Source: an uncultured bacterium (GTDB lineage Bacteria; Planctomycetota; Phycisphaerae; Phycisphaerales; UBA1924). From it: a stretch of DNA of 15,754 bases. Under the pieces are notes generated by a model. It searched no databases, had not been told where the DNA came from, and saw nothing but the letters and a program-made list of their open reading frames with translations. The position numbers and the translations under genes were made by a program. The stretch lies in assembly GCA_938003595.1 (NCBI GenBank), contig CALKYH010000134.1, positions 1-15,754 on the forward strand, given 5' to 3'. Below, one piece after another: positions 1-6,806 of this stretch (position 1 is the first letter of the stretch; every line of letters begins with the position of its first letter).

Positions 1-377
1 GTGGCCAGCGGCGTCATGAGCTTGCGGACGAAGTCCTCGCCCTGCAGCGGGACATAGGTCACCGACGGCCGCTCCGACAGCGTCAGCTCGCCCGACGCGC
101 TCAGCGTGTCCCATTCGACCGGCAGCGGATCGACGCGCACCCCGCCGGACACCTCGACGCCGAAGGTCGTCGTGACCGACGAGACCTCCAGGAACAGCGG
201 CACATCGCGGTACCGAAGGCGCACCAGGTTCAGCAGCAGCTGCTCGCTCGAGGTCGAGGCGATGGCTTCGTTGTAGTTGCTCCGGCTGGTGCGGATCGAC
301 GACGGTCCTGTCACGGCGCAGCCGGCCGCCGCAGCGCACAACGCGAGTCCAATCCACTGGCCGAGGCTGCCCTTCAT
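1..377 (-). CDS. Putative outer-envelope lipoprotein, N-terminal part (3' end outside window)
   Basis: This minus-strand frame is open from an ATG at 377 to the window edge, giving about 125 residues; the C-terminus is missing. The N-terminus is a lipoprotein signal: MKGS, then a hydrophobic stretch, then AAAGC with the lipidated cysteine at residue 20. The mature part contains NYNEAIASTSSEQLLLNLVR followed by LRYRD and PLFLEVSSVTT. I have the impression of a recurring motif in uncharacterised lipoproteins of Planctomycetota and Proteobacteria, but no function is known to me. There is no Shine-Dalgarno sequence; a -10-like TAGGCT lies 7 bases before the ATG. It follows the small basic gene at 487-885 on the same strand after 109 bases, so the two could be co-transcribed or independent. 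I am confident that it is a real lipoprotein gene; its role is unknown. Confidence 0.8.
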   Translation of the reverse strand, partial: MKGSLGQWIGLALCAAAAGCAVTGPSSIRTSRSNYNEAIASTSSEQLLLNLVRLRYRDVPLFLEVSSVTTTFGVEVSGGVRVDPLPVEWDTLSASGELTLSERPSVTYVPLQGEDFVRKLMTPLA

Positions 378-384
378 CCGCGAC

Positions 385-390
385 AGCCTA
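385..390 (-). promoter_or_regulatory. -10-like element of the lipoprotein gene
   Basis: TAGGCT on the minus strand lies 7 bases before the ATG at 377. A start site at the usual distance would fall at or just before the ATG, so the mRNA would be nearly leaderless. No convincing -35 is visible. The support is its position, repeated at four other genes in the window. Confidence 0.4.
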
Positions 391-486
391 ACGCAACCGT
401 CAGCGGCGCACACCGATCGCGCTCGCCTCAGGGCGTTCCATGACCCACCGGAGAGGGGGGCGGCGATCAGGTCGCGGGAAGCGGGC

Positions 487-885
487 TCAGGCCCGGACCC
501 ACTGCCCGCGGCCGACGGCCTTGGCGACCTTCTCGCGCTTGAGCATGTGCAGCTGCGTCGTGATCGCCACCTTGGAGCCCAGCTTCTTGCTGACCTTCGC
601 GGCCAGCTCGGCGGGGCTCTGGGGGGTGTCGGACAGCGACTCGGCGAGCGTCTGCTTCACGCCCTGCACGCGAGAACCGCCGCGCTTGAGGCCGCGCCGC
701 TTGGCGCCGCCCGTCGAACGCGCCGCGCGGGCGCCTCGGGTCGCGCCGCCGATGGCGGGCGGCTCGACGCCGAACTTGTGGAACACCTCGTCGATCTCCT
801 GAATCGCGGCGACGTGGTGGTTGCGCTCCTTCGTCAGCTTATTGAGCAGCGAAGAAAGCGCAGCGATGGTTTCAGTCTTGGCCAT
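487..885 (-). CDS. Small basic protein with a winged-helix-like C-terminus
   Basis: This is a 132-residue protein in three parts. Residues 1-38 form an amphipathic, probably coiled-coil helix (SSLLNKLTKERNHHVAAIQE). Residues 48-72 are a basic, Gly/Ala/Arg/Lys-rich linker. Residues 73-132 resemble a small winged helix: TPQSPAELAAKVSKK, then ITTQLHMLKREKVAKAVGRG, then QWVRA, the pattern helix, recognition helix, wing. I think similar short proteins occur widely in Planctomycetota without an assigned function. DNA binding is an inference from charge and fold pattern. The ATG at 885 fits the conserved-looking N-terminus MAKTETIAAL. There is no Shine-Dalgarno sequence; TACAGT lies 8 bases upstream. 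It is divergent from the aminopeptidase gene (152 bases between starts) and upstream of the lipoprotein gene on the same strand. Confidence 0.8.
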   Translation of the reverse strand: MAKTETIAALSSLLNKLTKERNHHVAAIQEIDEVFHKFGVEPPAIGGATRGARAARSTGGAKRRGLKRGGSRVQGVKQTLAESLSDTPQSPAELAAKVSKKLGSKVAITTQLHMLKREKVAKAVGRGQWVRA

Positions 886-893
886 AGTTGCTC

Positions 894-923
894 ACTGTAT
901 GCTATTGATCGATCGAAGAGCAA
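894..923 (-). promoter_or_regulatory. Probable promoter of the small basic protein gene
   Basis: On the minus strand, TTGCTC (923-918) and TACAGT (899-894) are separated by 18 bases. TACAGT lies 8 bases before the ATG at 885, so transcription should start almost at the start codon. This is the only near-leaderless candidate here with even a partial -35 match. Confidence 0.45.
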
Positions 924-1037
924 CCGAGCCGCGACCGACGGAGCGCTCGGCGCGGCTTTCGCCCGCTTCGCAGGCCGCATCCCGCGTGAAATCTGCGCAT
1001 TGATCGATCCGGTCCGCTCCCGCAGACAAGGAATCCC

Positions 1038-2831
1038 ATGAAGATCGTTGATCAACTTCGCGCCCGCATGAAGATCGCCGACGCCGGCGGGGCGCTGGAC
1101 GCCTACATCGTGCCGTCCTCGGACGACCACCAGAGCGAATACACGCCCGCCCGATGGGGTCGGCGCGAGCGCGTCAGCGGTTTCACTGGATCTGTGGCCG
1201 ACGCCGTGATCACGCCGGACCAGGCGCTCTTGTGGACCGACGGCCGGTATTGGCTGCAAGCAGCCGAACAACTTGATCCGGGGGTGTGGACGCTGATGCG
1301 GGTCGGGGATCGTTCGGTTCCTTCGATGCAGCAATGGCTCGCGGACCTGCCCGAGCGCTCACGCATAGGTGTAGACCCTCGGCTGCTCTCCGCCCGCGCG
1401 TTCGAGGATCTGTCGAAGGCGCTGGCGCGCCGTGGCTCCGTCCTCGTCGCCGTCGATGACAACCTGGTGGACGCCGACTGGCCGGACGCGCCGCCCATGC
1501 CGCGCTCCGCCCTGCGCGTGCACCCGCCCGAGTTCGCCGGGCGGAGCGTGCAGGAGAAGCTCGCCGAGCTCCGTGCGGCGCTCAAGGGCCGGCAGGCGAC
1601 CGCCCATGTCGTCTCCTCGCTGGACGCGGTCGCCTGGCTGTTCAACCTCCGCGCCGCCGATGTTCCCTACAACCCGGTCTTCCTGGCGTACGCGATGATC
1701 ACCCCCGAGAGCGCCACGCTCTTTGTTGATCTGTCGCGCGTCAACGATGAGGTGCGAGCCGCCCTCGCCGGCGAGGCGAAACTCGAGCCGTACGAAGCGT
1801 TCGAGACCGCGCTCCGCGCGGAGGCGCTCCGTCGCCGCTGGTGGATCGACGAACTCTCGGCCAACGCCCGCATCGTCTCGCTCATCGGCGACCCGGCGCG
1901 CATCGTCGAGCGCTCGCGCAGCCCGGTCGCGGGAGCCAAGGCCAGGAAGAACCCCGCCGAACTGGCCGCGATGCGCGATGTCCATCGGCGCGACGGCGCC
2001 GCGGTGGTCCGTTTCCTGCGCTGGATGTTCGAGGCCGTGCCCAAGGGCGGACAGACCGAGACCACGCTCGCGGCCAAGCTGGAATCGTTCCGCGCGCAGG
2101 ACCCGCGATGGGTCGGCCCCGCGTTCTCGACCATCGCCGGCGAGGGTCCCAACGGCGCCGTCATCCACTACCGGCCCGACCCCGCCACAGCCCGCCAGGT
2201 CCGCGCCGACAGCGCCTTCCTCCTGGATTCCGGCGGTCAGTACATCGATGGCACGACCGACATCACCCGTTCGTTCCACTTCGGCGCCGCGGCGCCCGAC
2301 CAGCGCGACCGCGCCACGCGCGTCCTCAAGGGCATGATCGCGCTCTCGCGGGCCTCGATCCCGCAGGGAACCACCGGCCTGCAGATCGACGCCTTCGCGC
2401 GTCATTTCCTCTGGGAGGTCGGCCTCGACTACGCCCACGGCACCGGGCACGGCGTCGGCGCCGCGCTGAGCGTCCATGAATACCCGCCCAGCGTCAGCGC
2501 CCGTCCCGCCGCCCAGATCGCCATCGAGCCGGGCATGGTCTTCTCCAACGAGCCCGGCTTCTACGAGACAGGCCGCTACGGCGTGCGCATCGAGAACATC
2601 CTCGTCGCGCAGGACGACCCCGGCCGCCCCGGGTTCCTCCGCTTCGACACGCTGACCCTCTGCCCGATCCATCCCTCGCTCATCGACGGCGCCCTGCTCA
2701 CCGAGGGCGAGCGGCGATGGCTGGACGACTACCACGCCCGCGTCCGAACCGAGCTTTCGCCCCTGCTCGAGGGCGAGGACCGCGCGTTCCTGGAGCGCTC
2801 GACGCGGCCGCTGACCGAGCTGCTGCGCTAG
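1038..2831 (+). CDS. Xaa-Pro aminopeptidase, aminopeptidase P family (M24B, XPNPEP1-like)
   Basis: This is a 597-residue cytoplasmic metallopeptidase (no signal peptide) that removes an N-terminal residue when the next one is proline. The order is two creatinase-like N-domains (about 1-160 and 165-300), a pita-bread M24 domain (about 305-535), and a short C-terminal domain. All five dinuclear-metal ligands are visible: D397 (LLDSGG), D408 (TTDITR), H471 (GTGHGVG), E505 (FSNEPGFY) and E519 (VRIEN). The active-site histidines H377 (VIHYRP) and H467 are also present. As I recall human XPNPEP1 numbering, every one of these is offset by exactly 18, which puts this protein in the long three-domain subfamily rather than with the shorter E. 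coli PepP. The start is supported by AAGGAA at 1028-1033. Its stop shares the CTAG at 2828-2831 with the convergent phosphatase gene. Confidence in function is high. Confidence 0.95.
   Translation: MKIVDQLRARMKIADAGGALDAYIVPSSDDHQSEYTPARWGRRERVSGFTGSVADAVITPDQALLWTDGRYWLQAAEQLDPGVWTLMRVGDRSVPSMQQWLADLPERSRIGVDPRLLSARAFEDLSKALARRGSVLVAVDDNLVDADWPDAPPMPRSALRVHPPEFAGRSVQEKLAELRAALKGRQATAHVVSSLDAVAWLFNLRAADVPYNPVFLAYAMITPESATLFVDLSRVNDEVRAALAGEAKLEPYEAFETALRAEALRRRWWIDELSANARIVSLIGDPARIVERSRSPVAGAKARKNPAELAAMRDVHRRDGAAVVRFLRWMFEAVPKGGQTETTLAAKLESFRAQDPRWVGPAFSTIAGEGPNGAVIHYRPDPATARQVRADSAFLLDSGGQYIDGTTDITRSFHFGAAAPDQRDRATRVLKGMIALSRASIPQGTTGLQIDAFARHFLWEVGLDYAHGTGHGVGAALSVHEYPPSVSARPAAQIAIEPGMVFSNEPGFYETGRYGVRIENILVAQDDPGRPGFLRFDTLTLCPIHPSLIDGALLTEGERRWLDDYHARVRTELSPLLEGEDRAFLERSTRPLTELLR
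2828..2831. other. Palindromic CTAG forming both stop codons of two convergent genes
   Basis: CTAG reads TAG on each strand: bases 2829-2831 end the aminopeptidase and bases 2830-2828 end the HAD phosphatase. The two genes overlap tail to tail by four bases, with no room for a terminator between them. Confidence 0.95.
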
Positions 2832-3508
2832 GCGGTCAGCCCGAGCGCCGCGCCGAGTTCGCCCGGCGAATCGATGAGGACATCGGCGCCGGTCGCGCGG
2901 AGCTCGTCCGCGTCGCGGAATCCCCAAGAGCAGCCCACGGTGAACGCGCCCGCGCTGCGGCCCGTGCGCATATCCGTGTCGGTGTCGCCGACATACGCGG
3001 TGCGCGCCGGCGTGGCGCCGCAACGCTGGATCATCGCCATCAGCCCAGTGGGATCGGGCTTCAGTGGCCAGCGTCCGTCGTGGCCGACGACCTCGCGGAA
3101 CCGCTCCGGCCCGAACAGCCGGTCGCAGAGGGCCACGGCCTCGTCCTGCTCCTTATTGGAGAGCACCGCGAGCGTGAGCCCGGCGCTGCGCAGCCGATCC
3201 AGCATCGGCAGCACGCCGTCATACGGCAGGGCGAACTGCTCGTCGGTCTTCTCGTCGCGCTCGCGGAAGCGCTGCAGCAGCTCCGCGACCTTGGCGGCGT
3301 CCTCGTTGAATCGGTGCCCCGTCGCCCGCTTGACCAGCCAGGCCGCGCCGTCGCCGGCGAAGCGCCGGTAGGCCTCGACAGGGTGCTCCGGCAGCTTCTC
3401 CTCGCGCAGGACGGCGTTCATCGCCTCGGCGATGGAGCGCAGCGTGTCGGCCAGCGTGCCGTCGAGGTCGAAGACGACCAGGTCATAGGCGGGGGCGTTG
3501 GGGGGCAC
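2828..3508 (-). CDS. HAD-superfamily phosphatase, phosphoglycolate-phosphatase-like
   Basis: This is a 226-residue HAD hydrolase with an alpha-helical type-I cap. Motif I is FDLDGT, with nucleophile D14 and acid/base D16. Motif II is VLSNK (S117), motif III is LKPDP (K150), and motif IV is VGDTDTD (D175, D179). The layout and length match the Gph group, which hydrolyses phosphoglycolate or similar small phosphates; the actual substrate cannot be read from sequence. I chose the GTG at 3508. A GTG at 3544 is also in frame and would add 12 residues, but it would lie two bases from the divergent coaE start, and a -10-like TAGGAT sits 7 bases before the 3508 GTG. The gene is convergent with the aminopeptidase gene and shares a CTAG with it at the stop. 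It is probably not the missing serB, being about 6 kb from serA-serC and of Gph type. Confidence 0.88.
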   Translation of the reverse strand: MPPNAPAYDLVVFDLDGTLADTLRSIAEAMNAVLREEKLPEHPVEAYRRFAGDGAAWLVKRATGHRFNEDAAKVAELLQRFRERDEKTDEQFALPYDGVLPMLDRLRSAGLTLAVLSNKEQDEAVALCDRLFGPERFREVVGHDGRWPLKPDPTGLMAMIQRCGATPARTAYVGDTDTDMRTGRSAGAFTVGCSWGFRDADELRATGADVLIDSPGELGAALGLTA

Positions 3509-3515
3509 TCGGGCG

Positions 3516-3521
3516 ATCCTA
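3516..3521 (-). promoter_or_regulatory. -10-like element of the HAD phosphatase gene
   Basis: TAGGAT on the minus strand is 7 bases before the GTG at 3508. Initiation at the usual distance would coincide with the GTG. Its -35 position would fall near 3539-3544, on top of the expected coaE transcription start. Confidence 0.4.
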
Positions 3522-3531
3522 CTCGGCGCCG

Positions 3532-3537
3532 TACACT
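3532..3537 (+). promoter_or_regulatory. -10-like element of coaE
   Basis: TACACT is 9 bases before the coaE ATG at 3547 and there is no Shine-Dalgarno sequence between them. The predicted start site is about 3 bases before the ATG. The matching -35 position would overlap the start of the divergent HAD gene. Confidence 0.45.
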
Positions 3538-3546
3538 TCAACACGC

Positions 3547-4215
3547 ATGTCGCAGCAGGAGACGCCCACCCCGCGACCGCTGGTCATCGGCCTGGCCGGG
3601 TCCGTCGGCGCGGGCAAGAGCACGGTGGCGCGCCTGCTCGCGGAGCGCGGCTGCGTGGTGATCGATTCGGACAAGGCCGTCCGCGCCCTGCTCGCGACCG
3701 CGCCCGTGCGCGACGAGTTGGTCCGCTGGTGGGGGCCCGGGGTCCTGGACGACTCCGGCGCGCTCGACCGCTCGGCCATCGCCCGCATCGTCTTCGCCGA
3801 CGAGGCGGAGCGCAAGCGGCTGGAGGGCTACATCCACCCATTGCTGGCGCCGGGGCGTGAGCGCACGATCCGGGATGCCGCCGCCGCCGGGGCCCCGGCC
3901 GTGGTGCTGGACGCGCCCCTGCTCTTCGAGGCCGGGCTCGACGCCGATTGCGACGCTGTGGTGGTGGTGGACGCCGCCCGGGCCGTCCGGGAAGGCCGCG
4001 TGCAGGCCTCCAGGGGGTGGGATGCCCGGGAACTGGCCCGAAGGGAAAAAAGCCAACACCCCCTTGAAGACAAACGCCGACGCGCCGATTATCTTGTAGA
4101 CAACTCGGGCGACGAGGCCGCTCTGGCCGAGTCGGTCGCCCGGGTTTTCTCGAAGATCATGGAGCAACGCCCCCGCCGCGGCCCCTCGACAAGCGAGGAC
4201 CGGGCGAGGCCCTGA
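3547..4215 (+). CDS. coaE: Dephospho-CoA kinase
   Basis: This 222-residue enzyme catalyses the last step of coenzyme A synthesis, ATP-dependent phosphorylation of the 3'-hydroxyl of dephospho-CoA, in the cytoplasm. The P-loop is GSVGAGKST at residues 18-26 (catalytic-site K24). It is followed by VIDSDKAVRALL at the position of the family's conserved D-x-D segment, then YIHPLL, DAPLLFEAGL and DYLVDNSGD near the C-terminus, all in the expected order. The length is close to the usual 200-220 residues, with a short charged C-terminal tail. The start at 3547 places the P-loop at a normal distance. It is divergent from the HAD gene by 38 bases and is followed by a 224-base non-coding leader before rho, so it may be monocistronic. 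An A6 run at 4047-4052 does not disrupt the frame. Confidence 0.95.
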   Translation: MSQQETPTPRPLVIGLAGSVGAGKSTVARLLAERGCVVIDSDKAVRALLATAPVRDELVRWWGPGVLDDSGALDRSAIARIVFADEAERKRLEGYIHPLLAPGRERTIRDAAAAGAPAVVLDAPLLFEAGLDADCDAVVVVDAARAVREGRVQASRGWDARELARREKSQHPLEDKRRRADYLVDNSGDEAALAESVARVFSKIMEQRPRRGPSTSEDRARP

Positions 4216-4439
4216 GCGATTGTTCCCGCACCCAGACGGTGATCCCCTTTCAATCCCGGTGCGGGCCCTTCGACAGCGCCAGTCTCTTTCCCTTGCACAA
4301 CGCGGAGTTTCTGCGGCCCCCATCGGGCCAGTTCCGGCCATTCAGCCCCCTTCTGCCTCGCCTTCCTCTTTCCCGGCGCGCCGCCTTGATCGCGGGCGCC
4401 AGCCGCGGCCCCTGAGTCGCCGCACGAGAACACAACGAC
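4216..4439 (+). promoter_or_regulatory. C-rich leader of rho with inverted repeat; possible autoregulatory region
   Basis: These 224 bases contain no ATG. An 8-bp inverted repeat (CCCGCACC 4225-4232, GGTGCGGG 4258-4265, loop 25) follows the coaE stop. Bases 4341-4374 hold 18 C, 12 T, 3 G and 1 A, an unstructured pyrimidine-rich stretch of the kind Rho binds (rut site). In E. coli the rho leader is attenuated by Rho itself; autoregulation here is an inference. No strong -35/-10 pair is visible, so the start of transcription is unresolved. Confidence 0.4.
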
Positions 4440-6152
4440 ATGACCAGCAAGACCCCCAGCGCCGTCGAAGAACGATCCGGCTCCGAAGCCCGCCCCAACC
4501 GCCCGCGCGGCGAGGGCTCCGGCGGCGGCCAGAACTCCGGCGAGAGCCGCCCTCAGAACGCCAACCAGGGGCAGGGCCAGAACCAGGGCGGCCAAAGCCA
4601 GAATCAGGGCCAGCAGCGCCAGCAGCAGCAGGGCGGCGGCGGCGGCGGGGGCGGCCAGCACCAGCCGCAGCAGCACAACTACGGCAGCGGCCAGCAGGGG
4701 CAGGGTCAGGGCCAGGGCCGCAAGAAGAAGAAAAAGAAGAAGAAGGGCGGCGGCGGCGGCGGGGGCGGCCCGTCGTACCAGCAGCAGCAGATCCCCGCGC
4801 ACGCCCTGCCCAACGAGGCGGAGCTCGAGCGCGAGGCCGCGGAGCTCGAGAAGCTCGCCGGCACCAAGAAGTACAAGGAAGCCGAGAAGGACGCGCTCAA
4901 CCTCTCCGAGCTGCGCCGGATGGACATCGCGGCGCTGCACAAGATCGCCGAGGATGAGGGCCTCAAGGACTTCCACCAGATCGCTCGCCCGGAGCTGATC
5001 TTCCGCGTCCTCAACGCCCGCGCCGAAAAGGGCGGGATCATGTTCGGCGAGGGCACGCTCGAGATCGCGCACGAGGGCTTCGGCTTCCTGCGCAGCCCCG
5101 AGTACTCCTACCTCGCCGGCCACGACGACATCTTCGTCCCCCCGGCGCTCATCCGGAAGCTCGGCCTCAAGCGCGGCATGGAGGTCAAGGGCGCCATCCG
5201 TCCCCCCAAGGACCAGGAGCGGTTCTTCGCCCTGCTCCGCGTGGACGCCGTGAACGGGCAGGACCCCTCGGTCATCTCCAAGCTCACGAACTTCGAAGAC
5301 CTCACGCCCCTCCACCCCGAGGAGCGTTATGTCCTCGAGACCACGCCCGATCAGATCGAGATGCGCATCGTGGACCTTGTGGCGCCGATCGGCAAGGGCC
5401 AGCGCGGCCTGATCGTCGCCCCGCCCCGCACCGGCAAGACCGTCCTGCTCCAGAAGATGACGCAGGCGATCACCAAGAACTCGCCCGATGTGAAGATCAT
5501 CGTGCTGCTCATCGACGAGCGGCCCGAGGAAGTGACGGACTTCAAGCGGAACACGCACAAGAGCGTGGAGGTCATCGCCTCGACCTTCGACGAGCAGTCC
5601 TCGCGCCATGTGCAGGTGACCGAGATGGTCATCGAGAAGGCCAAGCGCGCCGTCGAGTTCGGTCAGGATGTCGTGATCCTGCTGGACTCCATCACCCGCC
5701 TGGCCCGCGCGTACAACAACGAGATGCCCCACTCCGGCAAGATCATGACCGGCGGCATCGACTCCGGCGCCCTGCAGCGGCCCAAGAAGTTCTTCGGCGC
5801 CGCCCGCGCCATCGAGAACGGCGGCTCCCTCACCATCCTCGCCACGGCGCTGGTGGACACCGGCTCCAAGGCCGACGAGGTCATCTTCGAGGAGTTCAAG
5901 GGCACCGGCAACAGCGAATTGCACCTGGACCGCCGCCTGGTGGACAAGCGCATCTACCCCGCGATCGACATCTCCGCCTCCGGCACCCGCCGCGAGGAGC
6001 TGCTGCTTGATCCCAAGGAGCTGGAGCTGGTCTACCGCCTGCGCAAGGTGCTCAGCGACATGAATGTCGTCGAGGCCATGGAGCTCATGAAGAGCCGCCT
6101 GAGCAAGGTGAAGACCAACGCCGAGTTCCTGGTGACGATGAATCTGGGATGA
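4440..6152 (+). CDS. rho: Transcription termination factor Rho with long low-complexity N-terminal region
   Basis: This is a 570-residue hexameric RNA helicase that terminates transcription, compared with about 420 in E. coli. Residues 1-118 are predicted disordered: Q/G/N-rich blocks, a Gly8 tract (65-72), a Lys8 tract (95-102), a second Gly8 tract (103-110) and Gln4 (114-117). Then come the Rho N-terminal helical domain (about 152-195), the cold-shock/OB RNA-binding domain (about 200-272, with GFGFLR 213-218 and DDIFVP 229-234), and the RecA-like ATPase. The ATPase has Walker A APPRTGKT (327-334, K333), Walker B VVILLD (411-416), a Q-loop region GGIDSGALQRPKKFFGAAR and an R-loop region EEFKGTGN. 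All core motifs are intact, so it should be active. The ATG at 4440 has only a weak purine run upstream (ACGAGAACA). Its stop overlaps the following lipoprotein ATG. Confidence 0.96.
   Translation: MTSKTPSAVEERSGSEARPNRPRGEGSGGGQNSGESRPQNANQGQGQNQGGQSQNQGQQRQQQQGGGGGGGGQHQPQQHNYGSGQQGQGQGQGRKKKKKKKKGGGGGGGGPSYQQQQIPAHALPNEAELEREAAELEKLAGTKKYKEAEKDALNLSELRRMDIAALHKIAEDEGLKDFHQIARPELIFRVLNARAEKGGIMFGEGTLEIAHEGFGFLRSPEYSYLAGHDDIFVPPALIRKLGLKRGMEVKGAIRPPKDQERFFALLRVDAVNGQDPSVISKLTNFEDLTPLHPEERYVLETTPDQIEMRIVDLVAPIGKGQRGLIVAPPRTGKTVLLQKMTQAITKNSPDVKIIVLLIDERPEEVTDFKRNTHKSVEVIASTFDEQSSRHVQVTEMVIEKAKRAVEFGQDVVILLDSITRLARAYNNEMPHSGKIMTGGIDSGALQRPKKFFGAARAIENGGSLTILATALVDTGSKADEVIFEEFKGTGNSELHLDRRLVDKRIYPAIDISASGTRREELLLDPKELELVYRLRKVLSDMNVVEAMELMKSRLSKVKTNAEFLVTMNLG
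4631..4770 (+). repeat. Exact 26-bp direct repeat in the low-complexity part of rho
   Basis: Bases 4631-4656 and 4745-4770 are identical GGC-rich copies, each encoding a Gly8 tract. The copies are 114 bases apart, exactly 38 codons, so recombination between them would delete the Q-rich and Lys8 block in frame. Confidence 0.9.
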
Positions 6153-6700
6153 TCCGCCCGAGCGCGATCATCGTCGTGATGCTCGCGTTGCCGGTTCTGT
6201 CGACCGCAGGATGCACCTTCCGCCGCGATCTCGCGCCTGGTGTGACACTCACAACAGCGACCGCGCTCGCGATGGGGTACAAGCACACCATCAAGACCGT
6301 GGCGACCCCTGTGTCGGCCGGTGAGACGGTTACTTTCTCGTGGAGTGAGACGCCGGCCGGATGGTATCGCGTCCGAGTCATGTGGCACGAGGACGGCGCG
6401 AAGGAACACCGTGGTCCGGGCGGCAGTATCACTCGCGGCGATCTGGGCGATGGCTGCCTGTTCGCCATGGATCTGCGTGACCAGACCGGCGCCCCGCTGC
6501 TCGTGCCGGAGGAAGGTCCCCCATACGGAGCGGATCGGTCGTTTCCCCCTCGCGCGCGGCTCACACCCGACATGGACCTGACACTGACGATCCAGATCTC
6601 GCCGGACTGCCCGATCGATGGGCTCACGATCTGGGCCCTTCTACAGCGGGCTCCCCCTCCCCCCGACCCGACCTCTACTCCTGCGGCCATGGCATGGTGA
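6149..6700 (+). CDS. Small lipoprotein coupled to rho, unknown function
   Basis: This is a 183-residue protein. Residues 1-21 form a lipoprotein signal (hydrophobic IIVVMLALPVL, then STAGC, lipidated C22). The mature part is a soluble, beta-rich-looking domain (GETVTFSWSETPAGWYRVRV; later DLTLTIQISPDCPIDGLTIW) that ends in a proline-rich tail. The pattern suggests a small beta-sandwich, but I do not recognise a family. The ATG overlaps the rho stop as ATGA (6149-6152), so translation is probably coupled to rho. Its codons end in A or T more often than those of rho, consistent with a younger or weakly expressed gene. The C-terminus lies 106 bases from the end of a convergent gene. The coding call is firm; the function is unknown. 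Confidence 0.75.
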   Translation: MIRPSAIIVVMLALPVLSTAGCTFRRDLAPGVTLTTATALAMGYKHTIKTVATPVSAGETVTFSWSETPAGWYRVRVMWHEDGAKEHRGPGGSITRGDLGDGCLFAMDLRDQTGAPLLVPEEGPPYGADRSFPPRARLTPDMDLTLTIQISPDCPIDGLTIWALLQRAPPPPDPTSTPAAMAW

Positions 6701-6806
6701 TTCCGTTCTGCGACGCGCCAAGGCGCCCGCGCACGGCGACGAATTGATGCACATGGCCCGTCACTCGCGCCCTGGGTTCTGAAGGAGCAGGAGTCGCGCT
6801 CTCCGC

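Noticed and set aside
277..1041. 254-codon + strand frame across the small basic gene and part of the lipoprotein gene
   Set aside because: It runs opposite two better-supported genes and into the aminopeptidase leader, with no ribosome-binding site and no recognisable domain.
2828..3508. HAD phosphatase as the missing SerB
   Set aside because: Its cap type and sequence blocks are Gph-like, and it lies about 6 kb from serA-serC in a different orientation; the substrate cannot be assigned.
4047..4052. A6 run in coaE as a programmed frameshift site
   Set aside because: The coaE frame continues to a normal C-terminus and the alternative frames give no meaningful product.
4239..4415. 58-codon GTG open frame in the rho leader as a RhoL-like peptide
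   Set aside because: No Shine-Dalgarno sequence, very proline-rich, and open frames of this length are expected by chance at this GC content.
4621..4790. GGC/CAG repeats in rho as a CRISPR-like or mobile repeat
   Set aside because: There are no regular spacers and the frame is kept; it is coding low-complexity sequence.
4089..5924. 611-codon open frame antisense to rho
   Set aside because: It lies wholly opposite a gene with secure Rho motifs, and its product is low-complexity Leu/Ala/Asp/Gly as expected from the complement of GC-rich codons.
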